A DNA stretch of 64,000 bases from the NCBI GenBank assembly GCA_039725955.1, contig CP091035.1:62001-126000 (forward strand), in the 5' to 3' direction. Numbering within the stretch: position 1 is the stretch's first letter; each line of letters starts with the position of its first letter. Below are positions 8,370 through 17,025 of this stretch, piece after piece. Below the pieces are notes generated by a model. That model saw only the letters and a program-made list of their open reading frames with translations, was not told where the DNA came from and searched no databases. This DNA is from Sinorhizobium sp. B11. GTDB lineage: Bacteria; Pseudomonadota; Alphaproteobacteria; Rhizobiales; Rhizobiaceae. The position numbers and the translations under genes are program-made.

Positions 8370-10648
8370 ATCAGCTCAAAAATATCGCATTCATCGGCAA
8401 TTCTTTTCCGCGTCGCTGTGGTATCGCCACTTTCACGACGGATCTGCAGCAGGCCGTTTCGAAGTCTCCAGCCCGTGTCGCCACGGCGATCGTGGCTATG
8501 ACGGACCATGATCATGTCTACGACTACCCGCCGGAGGTCCGTCTCGCGATAGCCGATAACAACCGTGACGACTATATTCATGCTGCGGACGTCCTGAACG
8601 CCGGCAATTTCGACGTCGCCTGCCTGCAGCACGAATTCGGAATTTTTGGCGGCGAGGACGGACATCATATCGTTGCGCTGCTGTCGCGGTTGAAGATGCC
8701 GATCGTCACCACGCTGCACACGGTTCTGGCGGAGCCAAGTCTCGGCCAGCGCCGCGTCCTGAACGAACTCGTCGACCTGTCTGCCAAAGTGGTGGTCATG
8801 GCGGGAAAGGGCAGGACTTTGTTGTCGGAGGTCTATCATGTGCCGGCCGGCAAGATAGAGGTCATTCCCCATGGAATTCCCGACATGCCGTTTTCGGAAC
8901 CGGCAGTCGCGAAAGCTGACCTTGGCTTCGACGGACGCTCGGTGATCCTGACGTTCGGCCTTCTCTCACCGAACAAAGGCATCGAGGTCATGATCGATGC
9001 CATGCCCTTGATCTTGGAAAACCGGCCCGATGCGGTTTACGTTATCCTCGGAGCAACCCATCCCAATCTCGTACGCGACCAAGGTGAGGCCTATCGCGAG
9101 AGCCTGGTAACACGGGTAAACGACCTGGGCATCGAAGACAGCGTGGTGTTTCTCGATCGCTTCGTCGACAAGGCAACGTTGCTGAATTTCATCTCCATGT
9201 GCGATGTCTATGCCACGCCTTATCTCAACGAGGCCCAAATGACATCGGGCACTCTGGCTTACAGCTTCGGTCTTGGGAAGGCCGTCGTCTCTACACCTTA
9301 CTGGCACGCACAAGAACTGTTGGCCGACGGCCGTGGTGTGCTCGTCCCATTCGGCGACGCGACGGCTATCGGCCGCGAGATCGCGTCGCTTCTCACGGAC
9401 GACACAAGACGCGACGCAATGCGGCGCCGGGCATACCAAAACAGTCGTCCGATGACGTGGCAAAAGACCGCCGAGCGCTATCTCGCATTGTTCTCACAGG
9501 TGGCGTTTCAAAATCCCGCACGACAGCCCGCAGCACCAACGAATGTCGTGATGCGCAAGGCCCCCCCCCTCCCCGAGCCGCAGCTCGGCTACTTCATGTC
9601 GATGTGCGACGATACGGGGCTGTTCCAACATGCCGTCTATTCCGTACCGGATCGGGCGCACGGCTACTGTGTCGATGATAATGCCCGCGCGCTTCTGTTG
9701 TCGATTGCTCTCAACGAACCTGGCGAGAGACTGTTGCCGGACGCCCTCGCCGCGCGCTTCGCGTCCTTCGTGCAGCACGCCTGGAACCCTGACGAGAAAC
9801 ATTTTAGAAACTTCATGGGCTTCGACCGACGCTGGCTGGAAGATAAAGGATCGCAGGACAGCCACGGCCGAACGCTCTGGGCTCTTGGAGAATGCGCCCG
9901 CGGCGACGCAAGCCCATCCCGGCGCGCGTGGGCCGCGGCCCTGTTCGCGCAAGCATTGCCGACCGTTGAAGGTTTTGGCTCGCCACGCGCCTGGGCGTTT
10001 GCGCTCTTGGGCCTGGACGGCTATTGCGCAGCCTCCCCTCAAGACATGTTGGCCCAGCAAATCCGTTCGACACTGGCCGACAGGCTGTTGGATATCTTCC
10101 ATCGTGTCGGGAAAATAGGATGGAGCTGGTTCGAGGAGAGCCTTTCCTACGACAATGCCCGATTGTCTCAGGCCCTGATCGCGACGGGATTGAGTGCTGA
10201 ACGCCCTGATGACGTGGCCGCGGGCCTCAAATCCTTGCGATGGCTAATGACGGTACAGACAAACTCTGATGGACTGTTCAGACCTGTCGGCACGGATGGC
10301 TTTACAGATCGGACGGGAGAGGTGAAGGTCTTCGATCAACAGCCTCTGGAGGCGACAGCGACGATCGCTGCTTGTCATGCCGCATGGCGGGTCAGCCACG
10401 ACGTCACATGGAAAAAAGAGGCCGCAAAGGCTTTCGCCTGGTTCCTCGGCAGCAACGATCTCTCATTGCCAGTCGTGGATCTCGAAACAGGCAGTTGCCG
10501 CGACGGTTTGCATCCGACGCGTCTCAATGAAAACAGAGGCGGCGAATCCGTGGTCTGCTATCTCCTCGGCCTTGTGGAGTTTCGTAAGCTTTCGCGTGCC
10601 AGCGGCCATCCTTCGACACTCGCTCCGCTTCGCGCGCTCACCGCGTAA
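8366..10648 (+). CDS. Two-domain protein: GT4 glycosyltransferase plus C-terminal alpha/alpha-barrel-like domain
   Basis: 760 aa. Residues 1-380 are a GT-B fold family 4 transferase: N-terminal FIGNSFPRRCGIATFTTDLQ, acceptor-side HEFGIFGG, donor-side PHGIPD, LTFGLLSPNKGIEVMIDAMP, and the EAQMTSGTLAYSFGLGKAVV loop in place of the usual E-x7-E. From about residue 400 to the end there is a helical repeat domain (DDNARALLLSIALNE, TLWALGECA, WSWFEESLSYDNARLSQALI) like (alpha/alpha)6 glycoside hydrolases and epimerases. It is coupled to manA and followed by a GH130 gene, so a mannosyl substrate is the obvious inference. Unlike most GT4 proteins (350-420 aa) it is almost twice as long. Confidence 0.85.
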   Translation: MNQLKNIAFIGNSFPRRCGIATFTTDLQQAVSKSPARVATAIVAMTDHDHVYDYPPEVRLAIADNNRDDYIHAADVLNAGNFDVACLQHEFGIFGGEDGHHIVALLSRLKMPIVTTLHTVLAEPSLGQRRVLNELVDLSAKVVVMAGKGRTLLSEVYHVPAGKIEVIPHGIPDMPFSEPAVAKADLGFDGRSVILTFGLLSPNKGIEVMIDAMPLILENRPDAVYVILGATHPNLVRDQGEAYRESLVTRVNDLGIEDSVVFLDRFVDKATLLNFISMCDVYATPYLNEAQMTSGTLAYSFGLGKAVVSTPYWHAQELLADGRGVLVPFGDATAIGREIASLLTDDTRRDAMRRRAYQNSRPMTWQKTAERYLALFSQVAFQNPARQPAAPTNVVMRKAPPLPEPQLGYFMSMCDDTGLFQHAVYSVPDRAHGYCVDDNARALLLSIALNEPGERLLPDALAARFASFVQHAWNPDEKHFRNFMGFDRRWLEDKGSQDSHGRTLWALGECARGDASPSRRAWAAALFAQALPTVEGFGSPRAWAFALLGLDGYCAASPQDMLAQQIRSTLADRLLDIFHRVGKIGWSWFEESLSYDNARLSQALIATGLSAERPDDVAAGLKSLRWLMTVQTNSDGLFRPVGTDGFTDRTGEVKVFDQQPLEATATIAACHAAWRVSHDVTWKKEAAKAFAWFLGSNDLSLPVVDLETGSCRDGLHPTRLNENRGGESVVCYLLGLVEFRKLSRASGHPSTLAPLRALTA

Positions 10649-10681
10649 CGCATCGCAGCCTCAACTCAGATCGAGATCATC

Positions 10682-11980
10682 TTGTCACAGACAGCATTTC
10701 TCAACCGCCAGGCACTTTTCCTACGACCCGATCCCACACGCGTCGTGGTGCGGCGCTTCAAACCCGCTACGGAACCGCGAGACTTCAAACCGACGGACAA
10801 GACGCGGGCCAATCACATCGTGGATCGCGTGCTCGGCCTCGACCTTGAGGTCGCAGAGCAGCAACTGGCCGAGGTTCTCGAAAATTTCGAGGGCCGACAC
10901 CGCAATCTGCTGGCGACGTTCGAAAAGCGCGCTATCGAAATGGAGGGAGCGTTCGCGCCCCACATTGCTTTCAACAAGGTGCAACGCCAACTCGTCGGCG
11001 CATACTTCATGCACGAATACTCCTTCGAGGCATCCGCTTTGTTCAACCCGAGCATAGTCGCCCATGCGGATCAGTCGGGCGTGCCGCGCGGCAGCAAGCG
11101 CTTTATCTTAAGCCTGCGTGCGGTCGGCGAAGGACATGTTTCGTCTCTCACCTTCAGATCGGGAATTGTCGATCAGAATGGCACCGTGGACATCGAACCC
11201 ACGGCGCGGCTTGCGTCCATTCCCTCGTTCGACAATCCCTCACCTTCATCGCCCGATGAGCCTTTGGAACTGAAATTTTCCTCCGAACAGCCAATCAGCG
11301 AACGGGTGATATTTCCAGTCACCGCTGCGCAGTCGAACGGCATCGAGGATGCTCGCTTCGTCGAGTTCGAAGAGGCTGGTCAGAAAACCTACTACGCCAC
11401 CTATACGGCCTATGATGGCAGAGACATTCGCTCCGAACTCCTCGAGACCAAAGATTTTCTGTCGTTTCGGATGACGCCTCTCGCCGGAACAGCCGCCAAG
11501 AACAAGGGAATGGCGTTATTTCCGCGAAAAATCGACGACCAATATGCGATGATCGGTCGCCAGGACAATGAAAACCTTTATCTCATCCGCTCCAACGATC
11601 TCCACGTATGGAATGGCGGCGAGATCATTCTCGGCCCGAAATTTCCGTGGGAATTCGTGCAAATGGGCAATTGCGGATCGCCGATCGAACTCGACGAGGG
11701 TTGGTTGCTTCTGACCCATGGTGTGGGACCCGTGCGAAAATACGCAATCGGCGCAGCCCTTCTCGACAAGCGCGATCCGTCCAAAGTTCTCGCCCGCTCG
11801 AAAGAGCCGCTCGTTCACCCGGAGCCGTCGGAAAGGGAGGGATATGTTCCAAACGTCGTCTACACATGCGGCGCGATGCGCCACAACGATCAGATCGTGC
11901 TACCTTACGCCATCTGTGACACGTTCTCGAACTTCTCGACGATCAAGATCGCCGACCTGCTGGGCACCCTGACCGGCTGA
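10682..11980 (+). CDS. GH130 family glycoside phosphorylase (beta-mannoside type)
   Basis: 432 aa from TTG 10682; the segment FLNRQALFLRPDPTRVVVRR right after it is the usual N-terminus of the longer GH130 enzymes, which supports the rare start. A five-bladed propeller follows with GIEDARFVEF, TYTAYDGRDIRS, KNKGMALFPRKI, and GPKFPWEFVQMGNCGSPIEL before WLLLTHGVG. GH130 enzymes split beta-mannosides with inorganic phosphate, giving mannose-1-phosphate. With manA and a GT4 in the same operon this suggests making and recycling of a mannose-containing oligosaccharide. The linkage is not readable from sequence. Confidence 0.87.
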   Translation: MSQTAFLNRQALFLRPDPTRVVVRRFKPATEPRDFKPTDKTRANHIVDRVLGLDLEVAEQQLAEVLENFEGRHRNLLATFEKRAIEMEGAFAPHIAFNKVQRQLVGAYFMHEYSFEASALFNPSIVAHADQSGVPRGSKRFILSLRAVGEGHVSSLTFRSGIVDQNGTVDIEPTARLASIPSFDNPSPSSPDEPLELKFSSEQPISERVIFPVTAAQSNGIEDARFVEFEEAGQKTYYATYTAYDGRDIRSELLETKDFLSFRMTPLAGTAAKNKGMALFPRKIDDQYAMIGRQDNENLYLIRSNDLHVWNGGEIILGPKFPWEFVQMGNCGSPIELDEGWLLLTHGVGPVRKYAIGAALLDKRDPSKVLARSKEPLVHPEPSEREGYVPNVVYTCGAMRHNDQIVLPYAICDTFSNFSTIKIADLLGTLTG

Positions 11981-12183
11981 CTCTCTCTGCATGGGGTTAG
12001 CATCCTTTGGAGCCGACACGGGGAGGCCAGGCAACATCAAACGGCCGCAATGCCGGGGTAAATCTTGATCGACTGCGACGCCGCCCCAAGGGGCGAAACC
12101 ACTGGCGAGTTCGCTTGCGTTAGTCGCCGTCAATCATTCCCGAAATCACAACCTTTATGGAGCAAGCCTCATGACGGCTTGAA

Positions 12184-12426
12184 TTGTTTCTTTTGAAATT
12201 ACCACAGCGAAATTCTACTCCGTCTGCCAGCAGCCGTGCTCGGGCCACCGCGGATACGACGGCAATATCAAGGTCGCACAGCCTGATGAGCCGATATGAG
12301 CAATATACGGTTTCAGCCCGAGAAGCCGCCCAAGCTGGTGACCGGGTCGATGCGGAAAACCTTTATCAGCACGCTGAACACTTTTATCGCACGGCGGCCC
12401 TGCAGAAAGCCGGCCAGAATCAATGA
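12184..12426 (+). CDS. DUF4167-like short protein
   Basis: 80 aa at most (TTG 12184); the recognisable part is the last 46 residues, RYEQYTVSAREAAQAGDRVD then AENLYQHAEHFYRTAAL. This copies the conserved core of DUF4167 proteins, where a glycine-rich basic N-terminus precedes it; that N-terminus is missing or degraded here, and no clear ribosome site marks the start. The TGA overlaps the ATG of the desaturase gene (ATGA at 12423-12426). It may be a trimmed gene kept as a translational leader. Confidence 0.5.
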   Translation: MFLLKLPQRNSTPSASSRARATADTTAISRSHSLMSRYEQYTVSAREAAQAGDRVDAENLYQHAEHFYRTAALQKAGQNQ

Positions 12427-13469
12427 TCGTGGAAACAAAGTCATCTATCGACCAACGCCCGGACGAAAAAGCCTGGCTCAAAATCCTTGCCAGATATCGC
12501 ACGCCGCATTTGGGCCGCAGTGCATTCGAGTTGACCGTCACAGCCATCCCTTTCGCCGCCTTCTGGACGCTGACCTGGTTAGCGGTACATTTCGGCTTCT
12601 GGTGGGGCTTTATACTGATCGTCCCGGCGGCGGGCTTTCTGCTGCGGCTGTTCATGATCCAGCACGATTGCGGCCACGGCTCCTTCTTTGCCCGGCGGCG
12701 CTTCGATGACTGGACAGGACGCGTTCTCGGTGTTCTCACGCTAACTCCGTATGACTATTGGCGCAGGGCGCATGCCACGCATCACGCGTCGGCCGGCAAT
12801 CTCGATGAGCGCGGCGTCGGGGATATCACCACTCTCACCGTGACAGAATATTATGGACGATCGCGGTGGGGACGGATTGGATATCGCCTTTATCGGCATC
12901 CGCTGGTGATGTTTGGCATCGGCCCGGCCTGGCTTTTCCTGTTTCAGCAACGGCTGCCGATGGGAATGATGCGCGATGGCGTGCTTCCCTGGATGTCAAC
13001 GATGGCCACAAACGCTGCAGTGATGGTGATCGCTGCGCTCCTGATCTGGGCGGTCGGCCCGGTATCCTTCCTTGTCGTTCATCTGCCGATCGTCCTCCTG
13101 GCGGGGTCGATTGGCGTCTGGCTTTTCTATGTGCAGCATCAATTCGAGGAGACGCACTGGTCGAAAGAGCCGGAGTGGCAATTTCCAAGGGCCGCTCTGC
13201 ACGGTGCCTCGCATTACGATCTGCCGCGTCCTCTGCGCTGGCTGACCGGTAACATCGGCATCCACCACGTGCATCACCTCTCCAGCAAGGTTCCCTACTA
13301 TCGCCTGCCGGAGGTCCTTCGAAACCATCCTGAACTCGCCGAAATCGGCAGGATCACGCTGTGGCAGAGCCTGCAATGCGTAAAGCTGGTCCTGTGGGAC
13401 GAAGGAAGCCGGCGCTTGGTCTCGTTTCGTGAAGCGGCCGCTATCGCGCCGGTCACTCGGGGTCAATGA
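12423..13469 (+). CDS. Membrane fatty acid desaturase
   Basis: 348 aa. The three histidine boxes that bind the di-iron centre are intact: HDCGH (81-85), HATHH (117-121) and HHVHH (281-285). Hydrophobic segments at about 37-55, 57-78, 160-175 and 195-235 fit an inner-membrane acyl-lipid or acyl-CoA desaturase. The regiospecificity cannot be told. This is the intact copy; a 5'-truncated paralogue is fused to a histidine kinase at 45835-47058, with matching text from GYRLYR to the C-terminus. The next gene downstream is a dead PHB depolymerase, as in the inverted paralogous block. Confidence 0.9.
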   Translation: MIVETKSSIDQRPDEKAWLKILARYRTPHLGRSAFELTVTAIPFAAFWTLTWLAVHFGFWWGFILIVPAAGFLLRLFMIQHDCGHGSFFARRRFDDWTGRVLGVLTLTPYDYWRRAHATHHASAGNLDERGVGDITTLTVTEYYGRSRWGRIGYRLYRHPLVMFGIGPAWLFLFQQRLPMGMMRDGVLPWMSTMATNAAVMVIAALLIWAVGPVSFLVVHLPIVLLAGSIGVWLFYVQHQFEETHWSKEPEWQFPRAALHGASHYDLPRPLRWLTGNIGIHHVHHLSSKVPYYRLPEVLRNHPELAEIGRITLWQSLQCVKLVLWDEGSRRLVSFREAAAIAPVTRGQ

Positions 13470-13569
13470 GATCATCCCAGCAGAGATCAGGATATCTTTG
13501 CAAAGGAAATTATGCGGCGCAGCATTCTTACTCATATTGGAACTTGTGCCCATGGCGGGCAAAGGAGAC

Positions 13570-14231
13570 CGATGTGCCGGAGCACATAAATACGCGCCAG
13601 CTGATCGAGCTGAGGAACTTCTCTTCGACCCCCGCTTGCGGAAGTGCCGGCTTTACCTGCCGGCCATCCTCGCTCCCCAAAAAGCCGCTCGTCGTCGTCC
13701 TGCACGGATGCACGCCGCCCTGTGTCCGGAGCAGTAGGGGGCGAACGCCAAACTGTGTTTCAACGGGCTCGAACCACGCAATCCGGGGCCAGGCTGGTGA
13801 AGCTCTGTCAATCCGCGAAATGATAGAAGGCGTCGTCGAGTCGCATGGTTGGATCCTGATAAGATCGTCATCATCGGACCGTCCGCCGGAGACGCGATCG
13901 CGGACGTCATGTTGGCGACCTATCCCGAATTGTTAGCTGCCGACGCGATCATCGGCGGGCTTAATGATGGAACCGCCTAAGGCGGAGGGCAGGCTATCGA
14001 AATGCCGAGCAGATGGTCCATCAGTGGGCCATCGTGCACCAAGGTCTCCGACGCACCGGATGTGATCGAGCCATCAATGGCGATAGTCGTAAGATCTGGC
14101 TCAATGAAAGCGGCAAACCCGTCACCGAGATCAATCTCATCAAGGGCATGGCCCACGGTGTACCTTGCCGTTAAAAACGAAAGTCATTTGGAAAATTCAG
14201 GGACGCATGCTGGAGGCCGGCATTGAACGCA
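13570..14231 (+). pseudogene. PHB depolymerase-type esterase, heavily decayed
   Basis: Fragments in several frames match the intact esterase at 44590-45669. They are KKPLVVVLHGCT (near 13680, oxyanion region), EALSIREMIEGVVESHG (near 13800), DKIVIIGPSAGDAIADVMLA (near 13860; the nucleophile motif GLSAGG has become GPSAGD), a stop at 13978, then QWAIVHQG, KIWLNESGKPVTEINLIKGM and AHGVP with a stop near 14175. Frameshifts and stops break every domain, so no functional product is expected. Ends are approximate. Confidence 0.8.
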
Positions 14232-14303
14232 CGCGAGGCTGGTTGGGCGACCCAGGTTCGATACGACCAAGACAGCAGGAGCTTAGAAAAAAAGAGATAG
14301 GCA

Positions 14304-14461
14304 TTGCAAAACTAAAAATTGAGCCTATATATTGTTTATCGACCAATGCTTGTGACGTCGTTCCAGAGCTTTGTGCTCCCGTCGGATTTCCTCTCAAATA
14401 ATCGATCTTATCCCGCAAGGCATCGCGGGAACCACAACGATTGCTTTGAAAGGAAATCGTT
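14304..14461 (+). promoter_or_regulatory. Promoter and long structured leader of the cold-shock gene
   Basis: TTGCAA (14304-14309) and TATATT (14328-14333) with an 18-bp gap give a good sigma-70-type promoter; the leader to the ATG is about 120 nt. The second cold-shock gene (43159-43368, minus strand) has the same boxes, same gap and a leader of like length. The leaders share TTTATCGACCA-like text, a small GAGC...GCTC hairpin, and the block from GCATCGCGGGAACCACAACG to the GAAAGGAAATCGT ribosome site. Long structured leaders are typical of cspA-type mRNAs, where they control translation at low temperature. Confidence 0.6.
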
Positions 14462-14671
14462 ATGAACACTGGTACTGTAAAGTGGTTTAACTCCACCAAA
14501 GGCTTCGGATTCATTCAGCCTGACAATGGCAGCACGGATGTCTTCGTGCACGTGTCTGCCGTAGAGCGCGCCGGCATGCGTTCGCTCTCGGATGGTCAGA
14601 AGATCACTTATGACATCGTCCAGGATCGCAAGTCCGGCAAGAACTCTGCTGAGAACCTTCAGGCGGCGTAA
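14462..14671 (+). CDS. Cold-shock protein (CspA family)
   Basis: 69 aa. It has the five-stranded OB fold with RNP1-like KGFGFIQP (residues 13-20) and RNP2-like DVFVHVSAV (27-35). It binds single-stranded RNA and DNA and acts as an RNA chaperone. A GAAAGGAAATCGTT ribosome site precedes the ATG. It differs at only a few positions from the paralogue at 43159-43368. Confidence 0.95.
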   Translation: MNTGTVKWFNSTKGFGFIQPDNGSTDVFVHVSAVERAGMRSLSDGQKITYDIVQDRKSGKNSAENLQAA

Positions 14672-14730
14672 TAAGGTCATTCGCACCGCTGACCACGGAT
14701 GTACTGGCAGCAAAGCTGAATGACTGTGAG

Positions 14731-14762
14731 AGGTCGGGTTCATGCCCGGCCTTTTGTTTTTC
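14731..14762 (+). terminator. Rho-independent terminator after the cold-shock gene
   Basis: AGGTCGGG, a short loop, CCCGGCCTTTTGTTTTT: a GC-rich stem followed by a T run, 60 nt past the stop codon. The same hairpin follows the paralogue on the other strand at about 43070-43100. Confidence 0.8.
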
Positions 14763-14961
14763 TCGCCATAGAGATTGGCAATCGTAATCTCCGAAGCGTC
14801 CGCAAGGATGGGTCCAGTTTCGACCGCTCCCCGAGCGGCATCGCAGGCAGTAAATGACAAAGCCTGCTCAAACGGCGAGGCAGGCATGTGGCAGACATAG
14901 TCGCCGTGTCATAGGTATCGCTGTCTTTCCGATGGCTTCACCCAACCGAGAGGAGGACGCG

Positions 14962-15189
14962 ATGTCTTCCAACGAGTATTCCGGTTACGTTTCACAAAAT
15001 CTGGCTCGTTCCAGTCCATTCGGATATCATGAACAAGCGCCCCTTCGCGCGCTTCTTGAGACCGTGGTCACCCGGGCCGCTCAGCGAATCCTGCCCGTGG
15101 CGGCGATGAGTGCCTCTCCAAATTTCGGCATCGACGGAAAAACCCGCATGCGGACAATACTTCAAGGCAGGACGCTTCTACCAGTTTAG
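14962..15189 (+). CDS. Small hypothetical protein (75 aa)
   Basis: ATG 14962 follows GAGGAGGACGCG, a strong ribosome site. The product starts MSSNEYSGYVSQNLARSSPF and includes RALLETVVTRAAQRILPVAA, probably an amphipathic helix. Family unknown. The frame is open further upstream, but the ribosome site fixes this start. Confidence 0.5.
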   Translation: MSSNEYSGYVSQNLARSSPFGYHEQAPLRALLETVVTRAAQRILPVAAMSASPNFGIDGKTRMRTILQGRTLLPV

Positions 15190-15273
15190 CAAATTTGCTT
15201 CGAGACAAACGTCGACCCAAATCACTCCAGCTCAAACAGCGCCAACACTTATCGGGCGCCGAAGGATAAGCCC

Positions 15274-15411
15274 ATGGCCAAAGGCCAAACGCGTAGCAAC
15301 CGAGAAATCCGTAAACCGAAAAAAGACAAATCCGCAGCAGCGGCACCCGCGCCATCTGGCTCGCAGGTCAAGCTCACGGGCGGCCACACGGCGAGTGTCA
15401 GTAAGAAATAG
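15274..15411 (+). CDS. Small basic protein (45 aa)
   Basis: ATG 15274 with GAAGGA 8 bases upstream. It starts MAKGQTRSNREIRKPKKDKS, is rich in Lys, Arg, Ser and Ala, and ends HTASVSKK. Short basic proteins with this opening are frequent in rhizobial genomes; the function is unknown. Below 60 residues, so easily missed by automated gene calling. Confidence 0.65.
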   Translation: MAKGQTRSNREIRKPKKDKSAAAAPAPSGSQVKLTGGHTASVSKK

Positions 15412-15477
15412 CTGGGCGCTGTCACCCCCAATATCATCGCAAGGGGCGCGATATCGTGCTCATTCTTCGAGGACAAT

Positions 15478-15681
15478 ATGACAAACTACACCACCCGAAA
15501 ATCCGCAGAAGCGCTGTTTCGTGCACCTGCCGCCGAAGCCGGTTCCAGTGCCGAAAAGCTCTTCAACCTTCGGAAAGCGATGCAGCTGCGGAAGCGACAA
15601 CTGCGCGCTAGCGAACGAACCGTCCGAGATGCCGCCCGTCGCCTCCGTCATCCTGTCGCAACCGCGAGGGCGCAAATGTGA
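15478..15681 (+). CDS. Small hypothetical protein (67 aa)
   Basis: Starts MTNYTTRKSAEALFRAPAAE, with a basic helical stretch AEKLFNLRKAMQLRKRQLRA in the middle. No recognised domain. Its ATGTGA end overlaps the GTG start of the next gene by one codon, so the two form a coupled pair. Confidence 0.55.
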   Translation: MTNYTTRKSAEALFRAPAAEAGSSAEKLFNLRKAMQLRKRQLRASERTVRDAARRLRHPVATARAQM

Positions 15682-15923
15682 CCCGGTTCGATTATACGGG
15701 TGGAGCTGGACTTTATGCCGGCAAGTCGAAAGCCGGCATAGTCGGCCCTCGCTATCGGCGGTTCGAGACAGCTGCCGAAGCCCTCCGTTTCGCCGTAGAG
15801 GACATGCCAAAAAGTCAGCAGCGTGGCTCAATGTTGGAGATTGACGAGGCGCGTTTTGATCAGAACCAGATTCGCGCGCTCTATGACGCGCCAGGCTACC
15901 CACTTTCACGCCGGATCGCCTGA
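15678..15923 (+). CDS. Small hypothetical protein (81 aa)
   Basis: GTG 15678 overlaps the upstream stop. The sequence MTRFDYTGGAGLYAGKSKAG, YRRFETAAEALRFAVEDMP and MLEIDEARFDQNQIRALYDA is compact and looks well conserved; I have the impression of a rhizobial family of about 80 aa, but with no known function. No signal peptide or membrane segment. Confidence 0.6.
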   Translation: MTRFDYTGGAGLYAGKSKAGIVGPRYRRFETAAEALRFAVEDMPKSQQRGSMLEIDEARFDQNQIRALYDAPGYPLSRRIA

Positions 15924-16074
15924 TCGGCGACAGGTCTGACTTACTCTTGGGACGCCGGCATAAGCTTTGATCCGCGACGCTCAGAGATCCGGGATCACCG
16001 TCGCGATCAAGCTGATCCGATAGGCCGTGGCTTTCCGTGTCCTATGAACTGAAAGCTGAAAAGAGGACTACGAC

Positions 16075-16524
16075 ATGACCGATCTGCAAGAATTTGCTTC
16101 GAGTTCGAATGGAGACAAGTGGTTCATTGGAAAGGACGCCGCGACCAGCAGGCTTTTCGTCCTCCATCGGGGGAATGCATCCTCTGGCGGCCACGAGACA
16201 AGTTCATCGGTCGATGCTTTCCTGAAACAGCAGCCCTTCGGTCCCGAGTGTGAGGCACTGGTCGTGTTCCTGGAGAAGAATAAAAAGAGCGAAGATACCG
16301 GAATTCGAGAGGATGCTGAGACGCCATCCCTGCGGCTGGCGGAGGAGTACCTGCGCCTCGGCGGGCGTCGGCGCGTGAAAGTCGACGACAACATCGTCAG
16401 CACGCGAAAGTGGGACGATGAACCAGCCATGGCATCGTCATTCTGGAAGGAGCATATCGAGCCTCTGGATGAAAAGCAGCGTCGGGAGGTCAAGCTGCAT
16501 CTCCCATCGATCAGCGATGTCTGA
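16075..16524 (+). CDS. SSNGD-motif hypothetical protein
   Basis: 149 aa with GAGGA upstream of the ATG. Residues 1-75 (LQEFASSSNGDKWFIGKDAA, RLFVLHRGNASSGGHETSSS, VDAFLKQQPFGPECEALVVF) match the C-terminal half of the protein at 42087-42581, which marks it as a block A/B paralogue. Residues 85-149 are charged and helical. The shared module (about 65 aa, beta-rich, with SSNGD-x-W and SGGHET) is a small domain that I cannot name. Confidence 0.65.
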   Translation: MTDLQEFASSSNGDKWFIGKDAATSRLFVLHRGNASSGGHETSSSVDAFLKQQPFGPECEALVVFLEKNKKSEDTGIREDAETPSLRLAEEYLRLGGRRRVKVDDNIVSTRKWDDEPAMASSFWKEHIEPLDEKQRREVKLHLPSISDV

Positions 16525-16658
16525 TCCGCAGGGCAATCGGGTGTTGTGATGAGTCCCGGAGCTCGGCAACGGACAACGTAGAGCCGTAGGCGTTTCGCCA
16601 GCTCAGGTCTGATGGAGTGGATTGGTTTGCACTCGTGCGGCGCTGACAAGGAGAGGGC

Positions 16659-16940
16659 ATGCTGAAGCTTTCCATGCGACACCGCACGACTTACAGCCAT
16701 CGCTTCCCGGTTCAGCTTTCCCCCAGTCGTCTGGTGTTACGTTCTCGTGAGGGCATGGAACTTCTGCTCTACACTCACGACATCGCGTTTCCACGGGAAG
16801 GCCGCTCGCCGACGGACGTCTTCAGAAATGCAATCGATTATGCAAAGCCGAGCGCGGTGCGCAACATCGGCGGTCGGGACGATCGAGGCGTCGGCACGGT
16901 GATTAACAGTGCGCTTCGGGCTGCTGGACTGATGCGTTGA
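16659..16940 (+). pseudogene. Chimeric remnant: transglutaminase N-terminus joined to PHB-depolymerase C-terminus
   Basis: The open frame begins like the transglutaminase-like protein at 44455 (LSMRHRTTYSHRFPVQLSPS, then TDVFRNAI) and ends in GVGTVINSALRAAGLMR, which matches the last residues of the PHB depolymerase at 44590 (VQNVIESALRSAGLMK). The middle 20 residues match neither. This is best read as a recombination or deletion scar between two ancestral neighbours. A 93-aa product is possible but lacks any catalytic residue. Confidence 0.7.
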
Positions 16941-17025
16941 TGAGCCGGTGCGGCGCGCGGAAGTTATGCCATTGCTCTGTCTCAGGGGCAGCGCCCTCGC
17001 CATCAGCTTTTTAGGACCCGTTGCT

